Shown here in pieces: positions 37,831-45,842 of a DNA stretch of 52,546 bases. This DNA is from Anaerolineae bacterium (lineage in GTDB: Bacteria; Chloroflexota; Anaerolineae; Aggregatilineales; Phototrophicaceae), in the NCBI GenBank assembly GCA_026645945.1, contig JAPKMO010000014.1, positions 1 through 52,546 of the forward strand, written 5' to 3'. A program made the translations under genes and the position numbers. Position 1 is the stretch's first letter, and every line of letters begins with the position of its first letter. The notes beneath the pieces were generated by a model, which worked only from the letters and a program-made list of their open reading frames with translations, had not been told where the DNA came from and ran no database searches.

Positions 37831-37838
37831 CCTTGGCG

Positions 37839-37868
37839 GGGGCGGGGGACGAAAACCCCGCCCCTTTT
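37839..37868 (+). terminator. Rho-independent terminator after korB
   Basis: GGGGCGGGG and CCCCGCCCC form a 9-bp stem with an 8-base A-rich loop, followed by TTTT. It lies 8 bases after the korB stop. Confidence 0.8.
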
Positions 37869-38054
37869 ATGTTCTGTTCGGCTCCGGCTTACGCCTCATG
37901 AAAAACATAATTAACCCGTTACTTTTCCATGTCCCCCTAAATCCTGGGGGTTCTCTGGCGTGAAGCCGGGTAATATGATTGGCAATGTTTAGCGGGCAGC
38001 ATAGAAAATTCAAACTCAGCCCCTCTTTATTGTTTTATTCCTCGCAGACGACAT

Positions 38055-38060
38055 TATAAT
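38055..38060 (+). promoter_or_regulatory. -10 box for the Ca2+ ATPase gene
   Basis: A perfect TATAAT lies 28 bases before the ATPase start. A weak TTGTTT (38030-38035) sits 19 bases upstream. The rest of the 37869-38054 leader is AT-richer than the genes and holds a CCCCC/GGGGG pair (37933-37950). I do not recognise a riboswitch in it. Confidence 0.45.
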
Positions 38061-38087
38061 CAGGACAGATCACGGGGAGTCCTCATC

Positions 38088-41030
38088 ATGCCTGACTTTT
38101 ACAGACTGAGTATTGATGAAACGCTGGCACAGGTCGAAAGCGACAGCGACGGCCTGGCCGAAACACAGGTCGCAGAGCGCCAGGCTCGGTACGGCAAAAA
38201 CATTTTGCCGACCGAGAGCGGCACACCCTGGTACAAAATCCTGCTCAGTCAATTCACCGAACTGATGGTGATTATCCTGCTGATCGCGGCGGCCATTTCC
38301 GCCTTCCTGGGCGATACCAAAGATGTGATCGTCATCATGGCTATCGTCATCTTAAACGCCATCCTCGGCACGTACCAGGAATATCAGGCCGAAAAAGCCC
38401 TGGCCGCCCTCAGCGCGCTTCAGGTCCCGCTGGTGCGCGTCCGGCGCGGCGGGGTCGTCAAACAGATCAGCGCCGAAGACCTGGTTCCCGGTGACATCGT
38501 AATCCTCGCTGAAGGCGACCGCGTGCCTGCCGATGGCCGCCTGATCGAAAGCGTCAATCTCCAGGTAGATGAGTCCGCCCTGACCGGCGAATCCGTCCCG
38601 GTTGAAAAAAACACCCAGGCGATCAAGAGCGACCGCGCTGTTGCCGTTGGCGACCGCAACAACATGGTTTTTATGGGAACGGCGGTGAACTTTGGCCGGG
38701 GCGCAATGGCCGTCACGCAGACCGGCCTCAAAACCGAACTGGGTACTATCGCCGCCATGCTCATGCAGGTCGAGCAGGGCATCACCCCCTTGCAGCGGCG
38801 GCTGAACCGGCTGGGCAAAATCCTGGCGACCGGCGCGGCGGTAGTCGTGGCGATTGTTTTCCTGGCCGGCATCATTCGCGGCATCCCGGTGCAGGATATG
38901 TTCCTGACCGCCATTAGCTTGGCCGTCGCTGCCGTGCCGGAAGGGCTGCCGGCGCTCATTACCATCAGCCTGTCGCTGGGGGCCGCGCGCATGGTCAAAC
39001 GCCATGCGCTCATCCGGCGGCTGCCGGCGGTTGAGGCGCTTGGCTCGGTCACGGTCATCTGCTCCGATAAAACCGGCACACTGACCAAAAACGAGATGAC
39101 CGCTACCCGGCTGGCGCTGCCCGGCCACGATGAAGTTAAAGTCAGCGGCATCGGTTACACTACCGAAGGCCGGTTTTACCTGGACGGCGGCGCGCCGCTG
39201 AACGCCAAAGAAGACCCGGCGGTGGCGCGTTTTTTGATTGCGATGGCGCTTTCCACCAACGCTAATCTTGAAAACGGCAGCGGCAGCAACCTCTACAATA
39301 TCATCGGCGACACTACCGAGGGCGCGCTGCTCATCGCGGCGCAAAAAGCCGGCTGGACGCGCGCGCACCTGGAAAAGGACTTCCCCCGCGTGGCGGAAAT
39401 CCCCTTCAGCAGCGAGCGCAAGGCCATGACCACCATTCACGCGGTACACAACATCGAAGCGCAGAACATCTTTTGCGAATGCGGGTATGTCGCCATCACC
39501 AAAGGCGCGCCCGACCGTTTAGTCGAATGGGCCACCCACGAACGGGTCCTGAATGGCTCCGAACCGCTGACGCCGGAGCGCCGCCAGAAATGGATGGAAC
39601 AGGTAAACCGGATGGCTGCCGAGGGCCTGCGCGTGCTGGGGCTGGCCTATCGCCCGCTCGACCGTGTGCCGGATGACATGAACCCCGACCAGATGGAACG
39701 CCAGCTTCATATGCTCGGTCTGGTCGGCATCGTAGACCCGGCCCGTCCAGAAGCCAAAGAAGCCGTACAGGTAGCGAAAGAAGCCGGCATCCGCACCATC
39801 ATGATTACCGGCGACCACGCCCTCACCGCCGAGGCTATCGCGCTTGACCTGGGCATCCTCCAGCCGGGGCAGAAGGCCATCACCGGCAATCAGCTTGAAA
39901 CCATGTCCGACGAACAAATCCTGAAGGCGCTGGAAACGACTTCCGCCTTCGCCCGTGTTTCGCCGGAACACAAACTCCGGCTGGTGCGCGTCTTGCAAGG
40001 GCAGAATCATATCGTCGCCATGACCGGCGACGGCGTGAACGACGCGCCCGCCATCAAACGCGCCGACATCGGCGTGGCGATGGGCATCACCGGCACGGAC
40101 GTGAGCAAGGGCGCGGCGGAAATGGTGCTGACCGACGACAACTTCGCTTCTATCGTGGCGGCAGTCGAAGAAGGCCGCGCCATCTATGACAACATCCGCA
40201 AATTCATCAAATACCTGCTCAGTTCTAACGTGGGCGAAATCCTGGTGATGTTTATCGCCCTGCTGGCCGGGCTAAAAATCCCGCTGCTGGCGATTCAAAT
40301 CCTGTGGATTAACCTGGTGACGGACGGCCTGCCGGCCATCGCAATCGGTTTTGAGCCGGCAGAACCCGGCGTGATGAAAAAGAAGCCCCGCCCCATCACC
40401 GAAAGCATCTTCGCCGGCGGCATGGATCGGCATATCATCTGGGTATCTATCCTGCTGACGGCCATCACCCTGGGAACTTATATCTACGGCTATGGCCTGC
40501 ACAGCATGGACCCGCTCAGCCCGACGCTGGCATTGGAAAACCTTAGCGAAGAACAGCTTCACAACATCGTCGGCGCGGAAAACGTCCCGGCGGATTGGGA
40601 CGAACTTTCCCAGGAAGCGCGGGTTGAAATTCTGCTCAACCACGAAAACGACGAAGCCTCGCATGAGGCCGTCAGCGGCGGGCTGATCGGCGAAGCGGAG
40701 CGCATCCCGCGCACGATGGCTTTTACGGTGCTGGCGCTGGGGCAGATTTTCCACGTGATGGCGATTCACGGCGGCGACCGCATCTCGTTCTTCAAAATCG
40801 GGTTCGGCAAAAACAAAATTCTGCTGCTGGCGGTGGCCTCGACCTTCCTGCTGCAGCTCGCGGTCATCTACCTGCCCTTCTTGCAGCACACCTTTGAGAC
40901 AGAGAGGCTGCGCCTGGAAGAACTGGCCTTCACCCTCGTCGTGGCATCCGTCATCCTGTTCGCGGTGGAGATCGAAAAAGCCATCCGGCGCAGCCGCGAC
41001 CGGCAGATGCCTGCCGCAGCCGCCGTTTAA
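38088..41030 (+). CDS. P-type Ca2+-transporting ATPase (type II)
   Basis: This 980-residue pump exports cations, most likely Ca2+, across the membrane. The phosphorylation site is D327 in DKTGTLTKNE. VAAVPEGLPA is the M4 calcium-site motif, KGAPDRLVEW the nucleotide site, and TGDGVNDAPAIKRADIG the hinge. The N-terminal cation-ATPase domain begins at residue 1. It is about 50-100 residues longer than typical bacterial calcium pumps. The extra length is largely an acidic stretch (about 805-870) between the last membrane helices, rich in Glu and Asp. It may bind metal or regulate. GGGGAGTCC precedes the ATG, with a TATAAT box just upstream. It is transcribed alone. Confidence 0.93.
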   Translation: MPDFYRLSIDETLAQVESDSDGLAETQVAERQARYGKNILPTESGTPWYKILLSQFTELMVIILLIAAAISAFLGDTKDVIVIMAIVILNAILGTYQEYQAEKALAALSALQVPLVRVRRGGVVKQISAEDLVPGDIVILAEGDRVPADGRLIESVNLQVDESALTGESVPVEKNTQAIKSDRAVAVGDRNNMVFMGTAVNFGRGAMAVTQTGLKTELGTIAAMLMQVEQGITPLQRRLNRLGKILATGAAVVVAIVFLAGIIRGIPVQDMFLTAISLAVAAVPEGLPALITISLSLGAARMVKRHALIRRLPAVEALGSVTVICSDKTGTLTKNEMTATRLALPGHDEVKVSGIGYTTEGRFYLDGGAPLNAKEDPAVARFLIAMALSTNANLENGSGSNLYNIIGDTTEGALLIAAQKAGWTRAHLEKDFPRVAEIPFSSERKAMTTIHAVHNIEAQNIFCECGYVAITKGAPDRLVEWATHERVLNGSEPLTPERRQKWMEQVNRMAAEGLRVLGLAYRPLDRVPDDMNPDQMERQLHMLGLVGIVDPARPEAKEAVQVAKEAGIRTIMITGDHALTAEAIALDLGILQPGQKAITGNQLETMSDEQILKALETTSAFARVSPEHKLRLVRVLQGQNHIVAMTGDGVNDAPAIKRADIGVAMGITGTDVSKGAAEMVLTDDNFASIVAAVEEGRAIYDNIRKFIKYLLSSNVGEILVMFIALLAGLKIPLLAIQILWINLVTDGLPAIAIGFEPAEPGVMKKKPRPITESIFAGGMDRHIIWVSILLTAITLGTYIYGYGLHSMDPLSPTLALENLSEEQLHNIVGAENVPADWDELSQEARVEILLNHENDEASHEAVSGGLIGEAERIPRTMAFTVLALGQIFHVMAIHGGDRISFFKIGFGKNKILLLAVASTFLLQLAVIYLPFLQHTFETERLRLEELAFTLVVASVILFAVEIEKAIRRSRDRQMPAAAAV

Positions 41031-41045
41031 CGGCACTGCTCGCAC

Positions 41046-41070
41046 GGGGCGGGCGAAGATGTCCCGCCCC
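41046..41070. terminator. hairpin between the Ca2+ ATPase and cysC
   Basis: GGGGCGGG and CCCGCCCC form an 8-bp stem around a 9-base loop, between the convergent stops at 41030 and 41074. It probably serves both directions. Confidence 0.6.
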
Positions 41071-41073
41071 CGC

Positions 41074-41628
41074 TCATCCCTCGGAACTGCCCCCATTCGG
41101 GACGTAGCCGCGTTCGATCAGGCAGTCCAGCACACGGCGCACCGCTGTTTCGACCGGCTCGTGATCGGTGCGAATGTGGATGTCCGGGTTTTCCGGCGCT
41201 TCGTAGGGGTCGTTCACGCCGGTGAAGTTGGGGATTAAGCCGGCGAAGGCTTTCGCGTACAGCCCTTTGGTATCGCGCGCGGCGCACACCTCCAGCGGCG
41301 CATCCACGAACACTTCGATAAAGTGGCCGGTTTCCTGGCGGGCGTGGTCGCGCATAGCCCGGTAAGGCGAGATGAAGGCCGCCAGCACCGCCACGTTGTT
41401 GCGGCTCAACAGTTTGGCGACAAACGTCACCCGCTCGATGTTTTTATCCCGGTCTTCCTTCGAGAAGCCCAGGTCGCGCGTCAGGCTTTGCCGGACGGTA
41501 TCGCCATCCAGCCGCTCGACCCGCATCCCGCGCGCGCGCAGGTCGGCTTCCAACGCCATCGCCAGCGTGGTTTTGCCCGCGCCGGACAGCCCCGTGAACC
41601 ACACCACAAAACCGGGATGTTCGATCAT
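41074..41628 (-). CDS. cysC: adenylyl-sulfate (APS) kinase
   Basis: This 184-residue enzyme phosphorylates APS to PAPS with ATP. The P-loop GLSGAGKT lies at 13-20. The typical [11 protein letters not shown] and [13 protein letters not shown] segments are present. I chose the ATG at 41628 because GGAG lies 8 bases before it; an in-frame GTG at 41637 would add three residues. It is the last gene of a sulfate activation group with sat upstream on the same strand. A 341-base repeat-rich gap separates it from the phosphodiesterase gene. Confidence 0.95.
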   Translation of the reverse strand: MIEHPGFVVWFTGLSGAGKTTLAMALEADLRARGMRVERLDGDTVRQSLTRDLGFSKEDRDKNIERVTFVAKLLSRNNVAVLAAFISPYRAMRDHARQETGHFIEVFVDAPLEVCAARDTKGLYAKAFAGLIPNFTGVNDPYEAPENPDIHIRTDHEPVETAVRRVLDCLIERGYVPNGGSSEG

Positions 41629-41736
41629 GCAATACACTCCATCAAGGCGAAAAGCGTAACACAGAGACTCAAAGGCACAGAGAGGAAATTCTTTACGACG
41701 ACTGCGAGTACATCAACAAGATACGAATATCTACCT

Positions 41737-41764
41737 CCGACAGTGGGCTTAAGCCCACTGTCGG
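41737..41764. repeat. solo 28-bp perfect palindrome of the dispersed repeat family
   Basis: The arm CCGACAGTGGGCTT is followed by its exact reverse complement. Its 24-bp core also occurs unchanged at 44611-44634 inside the long copy of the family, so this is a solo hairpin of the same repeat. Confidence 0.8.
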
Positions 41765-41794
41765 TGTGCAGATTAAGCTGGTTCATGTACCAGT

Positions 41795-41931
41795 CTTCTC
41801 CCCCTGCCCCTCTCCAAATCTTGGGTGGGGGGTCAAAACAGGTCATAACAGGTTTTTAATTCCCCTTTCCACAAGGTGGCGCCCCGAATGGGGACGCATG
41901 TCCCCTGAGGGGAGGGAATATAGGGGTGGGG
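41795..41931. repeat. CCCTCTCC/GGGGAGG-type intergenic repeat
   Basis: The segment alternates C-rich and G-rich tracts (CCCCCTGCCCCTCTCC, GGTGGGGGGTC, then TCCCC-TGA-GGGGA and GCGCCCCGAATGGGGACGC) and could fold into several stacked hairpins. A related segment lies at 45740-45842. The boundaries are approximate. Confidence 0.5.
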
Positions 41932-41969
41932 AAGGTTCAGCACAAGACTTGCAATTACCATTAAATTCA

Positions 41970-43373
41970 TCAGCCGATGACGCGGCCCTGCATATCGCCC
42001 GGCACGGCCAGACCCATGCGGTCGAGCAGCGTCGGCGCGATGTCCATCAACTGGTGACCGGCGACGCGCCCCGCCCCGCGCCGGTTCGGCTCGTGCAGGA
42101 TGAACAGCCCGCTGACGGCGTGGTTGGCGTCGTCCGGGCCGGTGTCGTTTTCAAACGTGTAGTGCGCGCCATGTCCCAGGCTGCCCACCGAACGCCAGTG
42201 CAGCCCGCCGAAATACACCATCAAATCCGGCGCGATGTTGTTCACCTGCTGGTAAATCGCCTCCGGCTTAAAAACGGTCGTGTCCAGCCGTTCACCTGCC
42301 GGGCCGGGTATGGTCGCCAGCGCGGCGGCCAGGTCGTCGCGCACCGCCGCATAATCCCGGCGCGGCACGATTCCCGCCGGTTCGCGGCCTTCCACATTTA
42401 GGAACACGCGCCCGTAATAACCGCCGCTCGACCAGGCTTTCGTGCGCGGCCAGTCCACCTCGGCATCCTCGAACCGCAGCAAAGTCCCGTCCGGCGGCAG
42501 GCTTTTGAGCGCCAGCCAGCCCTGACGCCACAGCCATTCGTTAACGCAGATGCCGCCGTCCATGCGCGTGACGCCGTGATCGCTGACCACCAGCACCGCC
42601 GTATCGTCGCCCGCCAGCGCCACCAGTTCGCCGATGAAACCATCCACCATGCGATAATAATCGCGGATGGCGCCGGCGAACGGGCTGCCCGGTTCGTGCA
42701 GGCGGTGCTGCGGATCGTGAAAACGCCAGAAGCCGTGATGCATCCGGTCTACGCCGATGTTCACGTACATAAAAAAGTCCCAGGGTTTGGCCGTCAGGGC
42801 GTGCCGCACCAGCCGGTGCTGGACTTCCGCCAAGTCGAACAGACGCCGCAGCAGGCCGGCCTTTTGATCGGTGCGGAAACCCTTCACGTCAAAACCGTAA
42901 TCCGGGACGGTTTTTAACACCTCCTGCTTGAAGATGGCCGGGTAGGTGAAGGCGCTTTCGATGCCCGGCGTCAGGAAGTCGCTCACCAGATGGCCGTTGA
43001 GCGGGCGCGGCGGGTAGGTCTGCGGCACGCCGATCACCACCGACTCGCGCCCGGCAGCGCCCACGTAATCCCACACGCGGGGAAGCGTGATGGCGGCGCT
43101 GTTGGCTGTCACCATGCGGTCGTAAGAATAATCGGCGCGGTTGCGAAAGCCATAACAGCCCAACACGCCGGGGTCGCGGCCGCTTAACATGCTGGCCCAG
43201 GCCGGGATGGTGATACACGGGATGCTTGATTCCAGTTCGCCCCACGTCCCACCGGCCACCAGCCGCGCCAGATTCGGCAGGTCGGCCTTAAATTGGTCGA
43301 ACACTAAGTCAGGGCCGGCGCAGTCCAGCCCCAGCACCAGCATACGCGGCTGCCGTTTGCGACGAAAAATCAC
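41970..43373 (-). CDS. type I phosphodiesterase/nucleotide pyrophosphatase (alkaline phosphatase superfamily)
   Basis: This 467-residue hydrolase of the alkaline phosphatase superfamily begins with the metal-binding LVLGLDCAGPDL (D17). Its likely nucleophile is T55 in CITIPAWASMLSGRDPG. VSDHGVTRMDGG provides further metal ligands. It lacks a signal peptide, so it should be cytoplasmic. Such enzymes cleave phosphodiesters, nucleotide sugars or activated nucleotides. Its place between sat and cysC suggests action on APS/PAPS, on PAP, or in making a sulfated product. None of this is shown by sequence. The start is a GTG at 43373, 5 bases after the sat stop; an ATG at 43343 is the alternative. 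Confidence 0.83.
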   Translation of the reverse strand: MIFRRKRQPRMLVLGLDCAGPDLVFDQFKADLPNLARLVAGGTWGELESSIPCITIPAWASMLSGRDPGVLGCYGFRNRADYSYDRMVTANSAAITLPRVWDYVGAAGRESVVIGVPQTYPPRPLNGHLVSDFLTPGIESAFTYPAIFKQEVLKTVPDYGFDVKGFRTDQKAGLLRRLFDLAEVQHRLVRHALTAKPWDFFMYVNIGVDRMHHGFWRFHDPQHRLHEPGSPFAGAIRDYYRMVDGFIGELVALAGDDTAVLVVSDHGVTRMDGGICVNEWLWRQGWLALKSLPPDGTLLRFEDAEVDWPRTKAWSSGGYYGRVFLNVEGREPAGIVPRRDYAAVRDDLAAALATIPGPAGERLDTTVFKPEAIYQQVNNIAPDLMVYFGGLHWRSVGSLGHGAHYTFENDTGPDDANHAVSGLFILHEPNRRGAGRVAGHQLMDIAPTLLDRMGLAVPGDMQGRVIG

Positions 43374-43378
43374 GCGCC

Positions 43379-44548
43379 CTACCTCGCCGACATCGCGTTC
43401 ATCAGCACCCGGCTTACTTCAGGCCGGGTGAAGGCTTCCGGCAGCATCTGGCCGTCCGCCAGTAACGCGCGAATCTGCGTGCCGCTAAGGTGCAGCCAGC
43501 TTGTTTCGCCGTGCGGGCAGGTTTTGGCCGTCACCACCTGGCCGCAGTCCCGGCAGTAAAAAGCATGTTCAAAGCGGATGGGGACGACGCCGATCAAAGC
43601 CGGGTCGAAACTGTCAAAAATGCGCTGGGCATCATATGTGCCATAATAACTGCCTACCCCGGCATGGTCGCGCCCGACGATAAAATGCGTGCAGCCGTAG
43701 TTTTTACGGCAGATGGCATGAAAAACTGCCTCGCGCGGGCCGGCATATCGCATGGCCGCCGGGAAAGCCGACAGCAGCACGCGGCTGGCCGGGTAATATT
43801 TCTCCAGCACCACCCGGTAGCTCTCCACGCGGACGGCAGCCGGCACGTCGCCGGCTTTCGTTTCCCCCACCAGGGGATGCAGCAGCAGGCCATCCACCAT
43901 TTCCAGGGCGCATTTTTGCAGGTACTCGTGGGCGCGGTGAATCGGATTGCGTGTCTGGAAGGCCACCACCTGCCGCCAGCCGCGCTCGACAAAAATCTGC
44001 CGCGTCTGCTGTGGCGTCAGCGCCAGATCGGGAAAAGCGGGCGGGCGAAGTTCAAACAGCCAGATGTCCCCGGCCAGGTACACGTCGCCCTGGGCGTACA
44101 GGCGCGCTACGCCGGGATGCGCCGCGTCGGTTGTCCCATAAACAAGCTGCGCCTCGCGGATTTTGTCGTAGGGGTATTTTTCGCTCAGTTCCAGCAGCCC
44201 GACCAGCCGCCCCGCCCCATCCATCAGGCCGACATCTGCCCCGGCGCGCAGCAATTCGGCAGCGCCGGAATCCACCGCCAGCGTAACCGGCAGTGTCCAG
44301 GGCAGGCCGTTAGGCAGGTGCATATCCTCAATGACCGAGCGGTAAACCGCCTGTCCCATGAACCCGGTCAGCGGGCTGTAAACGCCGGTGGCGATCAATT
44401 CCAGGTCAGAAATCGCCACATCGGACAAACGCACGCCCGGCGCAGCCTGGGCGCGCGCCATCAGCCCGCTTTCGCCGGCGCGCAGCCGGTTAATCAATAT
44501 GCCACCATGCGGCGCGATCAGCGTTCGATTCGCGTGGTTTTCCTGCAC
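43379..44548 (-). CDS. sat: sulfate adenylyltransferase (ATP sulfurylase)
   Basis: This 389-residue enzyme makes APS from sulfate and ATP, the first step of sulfate activation. The ATP and sulfate motif QTRNPIHRAHEYL, the PLVGETKAGDVP stretch and the HFIVGRDHAGVG loop match the homo-oligomeric Sat family. A four-ligand Cys/His cluster (FYCRDCGQ and TCPHGE) near the C-terminus probably binds zinc, as in several bacterial enzymes. It starts at a GTG with AGGG 5 bases upstream and lies just after the repeat element 44583-44770. The phosphatase-family gene follows 5 bases downstream and cysC further on. Confidence 0.95.
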   Translation of the reverse strand: MQENHANRTLIAPHGGILINRLRAGESGLMARAQAAPGVRLSDVAISDLELIATGVYSPLTGFMGQAVYRSVIEDMHLPNGLPWTLPVTLAVDSGAAELLRAGADVGLMDGAGRLVGLLELSEKYPYDKIREAQLVYGTTDAAHPGVARLYAQGDVYLAGDIWLFELRPPAFPDLALTPQQTRQIFVERGWRQVVAFQTRNPIHRAHEYLQKCALEMVDGLLLHPLVGETKAGDVPAAVRVESYRVVLEKYYPASRVLLSAFPAAMRYAGPREAVFHAICRKNYGCTHFIVGRDHAGVGSYYGTYDAQRIFDSFDPALIGVVPIRFEHAFYCRDCGQVVTAKTCPHGETSWLHLSGTQIRALLADGQMLPEAFTRPEVSRVLMNAMSAR

Positions 44549-44582
44549 GATTGCCCTTTTTACCTCATTTAAATCGTTTTAC

Positions 44583-44770
44583 GGATAAACGGAAAAGAAT
44601 GAGCCTGATAGACAGTGGGCTTAAGCCCACTGTCCCAAGCCCACTGTCCCAAGCCCACTGTCCCAAGCCCACTGTCCCAAGCCCACTGTCCCAAGCCCAC
44701 TGGCAGCGGGCTGAAGCCCGCTGTCCACTCAGGATCAGGCACAGTCTGATCGGTTTATCCATTAACTCAC
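44583..44770. repeat. copy 2 of the dispersed palindromic repeat element
   Basis: This copy shares both ends with 24037-24176: GGATAAACGGAAAAGAATGA on the left and GGTTTATCCATTAACT on the right, with inverted GGATAAAC termini. It contains a perfect 24-bp palindrome (44611-44634), a 14-bp tandem array and a second hairpin (AGCGGGCT-GA-AGCCCGCT). Its right end overlaps the stop codon of the arginase gene. Confidence 0.78.
44623..44700. repeat. 14-bp tandem repeat array
   Basis: Five full copies and one partial copy of AAGCCCACTGTCCC follow one another without spacers. Copy 1 of the same element has a different internal array, so this region is probably prone to slippage. Confidence 0.85.
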
Positions 44771-45675
44771 AAAATCTGCTGCCCAAACAGGCTGGCCGCC
44801 AGATCAACGGCGACCTCGGCTGTCCGGTTGCGATGATCGAGAATCGGATTGACCTCGACCAGATCAAGCGAACACACGCGGTCATCGTCGGCCAGCATTT
44901 CCATCAGCAGGTGCGCCTCGCGGATGGTCAGCCCGCCCGAAACCGGCGTGCCAACGCCCGGCGCGACGCTTGGGTCGAGCGAATCCATGTCAAAGCTGAC
45001 GTGAAGCGCGTCCACGTTGCCCAGCACCCGCAGCGCCGCCCGCACCACATCGGCCATGCCGTTTTCATCAATCGCGCGCATGGTCATCACTTTAATGCCG
45101 CTGTTCCGCAGCGCGATGCGTTCTTCCGGGTCAAGGTCATGAATGCCAATCATCACGATCTGGTCGGGGCGCAGCAAACACTCGCCGATGACCAGAGGCG
45201 GCGGGCATAAACCCATCAGCGCCGCCACCACCATACCATGCACGCTTCCGGAAGGGGTCGTCTCCGGCGTGTTAAAATCGGCGTGGGTGTCCACCCAGAT
45301 CACCCCCACCCGCCCCGGACGGCACAGCGCCGCCGACACCGTACCCAGGGCGATGCTGTGATCGCCGCCCAGGAAAACCGCGCGCTGCCCGGCGGCGACG
45401 GTATCCAGCATGGCGGCATGAACCTGACGGCACACCTCGGCAATCGCCCGTGCCTGGCGCATCCGCGATTCGGCGGGCGCGTCCGGCACTTCTTCGATGC
45501 CCGGCGCACCGATGTTGCCATAATCATGAACCTCCAGCCCCAGCAGTTCCAGGCGTTTTTGCAGGCCGGCATATCGAATCGCGCTCGGCCCCATATCTAC
45601 GCCGCGCCGGTTCTGCCCCAGGTCAATCGGCACGCCGTACAGACGCAGCGGCGTTTGAGAAAAACGAGAGATCAT
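44767..45675 (-). CDS. rocF: arginase
   Basis: This 302-residue enzyme of the ureohydrolase family should hydrolyse arginine to ornithine and urea. The Mn-binding motifs are present: [20 protein letters not shown] and [10 protein letters not shown], followed by EVNPILD. The pattern is closer to arginase than agmatinase or formiminoglutamase, though substrate choice cannot be proved by sequence. I prefer the ATG at 45675 to one at 45696, as the extra residues do not look family-like. Its ribosome binding site is weak. The stop lies at the edge of repeat copy 2. No arginine-transport or ornithine gene is next to it. Confidence 0.9.
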   Translation of the reverse strand: MISRFSQTPLRLYGVPIDLGQNRRGVDMGPSAIRYAGLQKRLELLGLEVHDYGNIGAPGIEEVPDAPAESRMRQARAIAEVCRQVHAAMLDTVAAGQRAVFLGGDHSIALGTVSAALCRPGRVGVIWVDTHADFNTPETTPSGSVHGMVVAALMGLCPPPLVIGECLLRPDQIVMIGIHDLDPEERIALRNSGIKVMTMRAIDENGMADVVRAALRVLGNVDALHVSFDMDSLDPSVAPGVGTPVSGGLTIREAHLLMEMLADDDRVCSLDLVEVNPILDHRNRTAEVAVDLAASLFGQQIL

Positions 45676-45739
45676 GATGGAGACACACCATCCCAATATC
45701 TATCTGATAACCTTTGACGCCAGCTCGCTTCCGCACTTT

Positions 45740-45842
45740 TTGCCCCCTGCCTGACCGTCCTCAAATTCAGGGAGGGAACAGAAATCACCTGTTTTTAGCC
45801 CTTCTCCCTTGAATTCGGGGGAGGAGAATTGGGATGAGGGGT
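45740..45842. repeat. CCCTTCTCCC/GGGGAGG-type repeat overlapping a gene end
   Basis: C-rich and G-rich tracts alternate around TTGAATTC and CAAATTCAGG cores, with potential hairpins. The right half (45795-45842) encodes the C-terminus of the alpha/beta hydrolase. It resembles the segment at 41795-41931 in base pattern. The boundaries are approximate. Confidence 0.5.

Larger units (their letters stand above)
41629..41969. other. repeat-rich spacer between cysC and the phosphatase-family gene
   Basis: This 341-base gap contains no credible gene. It is a patchwork. A CACAGAGACTCAAAGGCACA stretch (41659-41678) resembles a low-complexity interspersed sequence common in some bacteria. A 28-bp perfect palindrome lies at 41737-41764. 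A CCCTCTCC/GGTGGGG-rich segment (41795-41834) and a nest of small GC hairpins (41861-41931) follow. It also interrupts what would otherwise be a compact sulfate operon. Confidence 0.55.

Noticed and set aside
37869..38054. Metal-sensing riboswitch (yybP-ykoY type) before the Ca2+ ATPase
   Set aside because: The leader has one small C/G hairpin but I see none of the conserved loop sequences of that motif.
44623..44700. Possible CRISPR array
   Set aside because: The repeat unit is 14 bp with no spacers and there are no cas genes. It is a simple tandem array.
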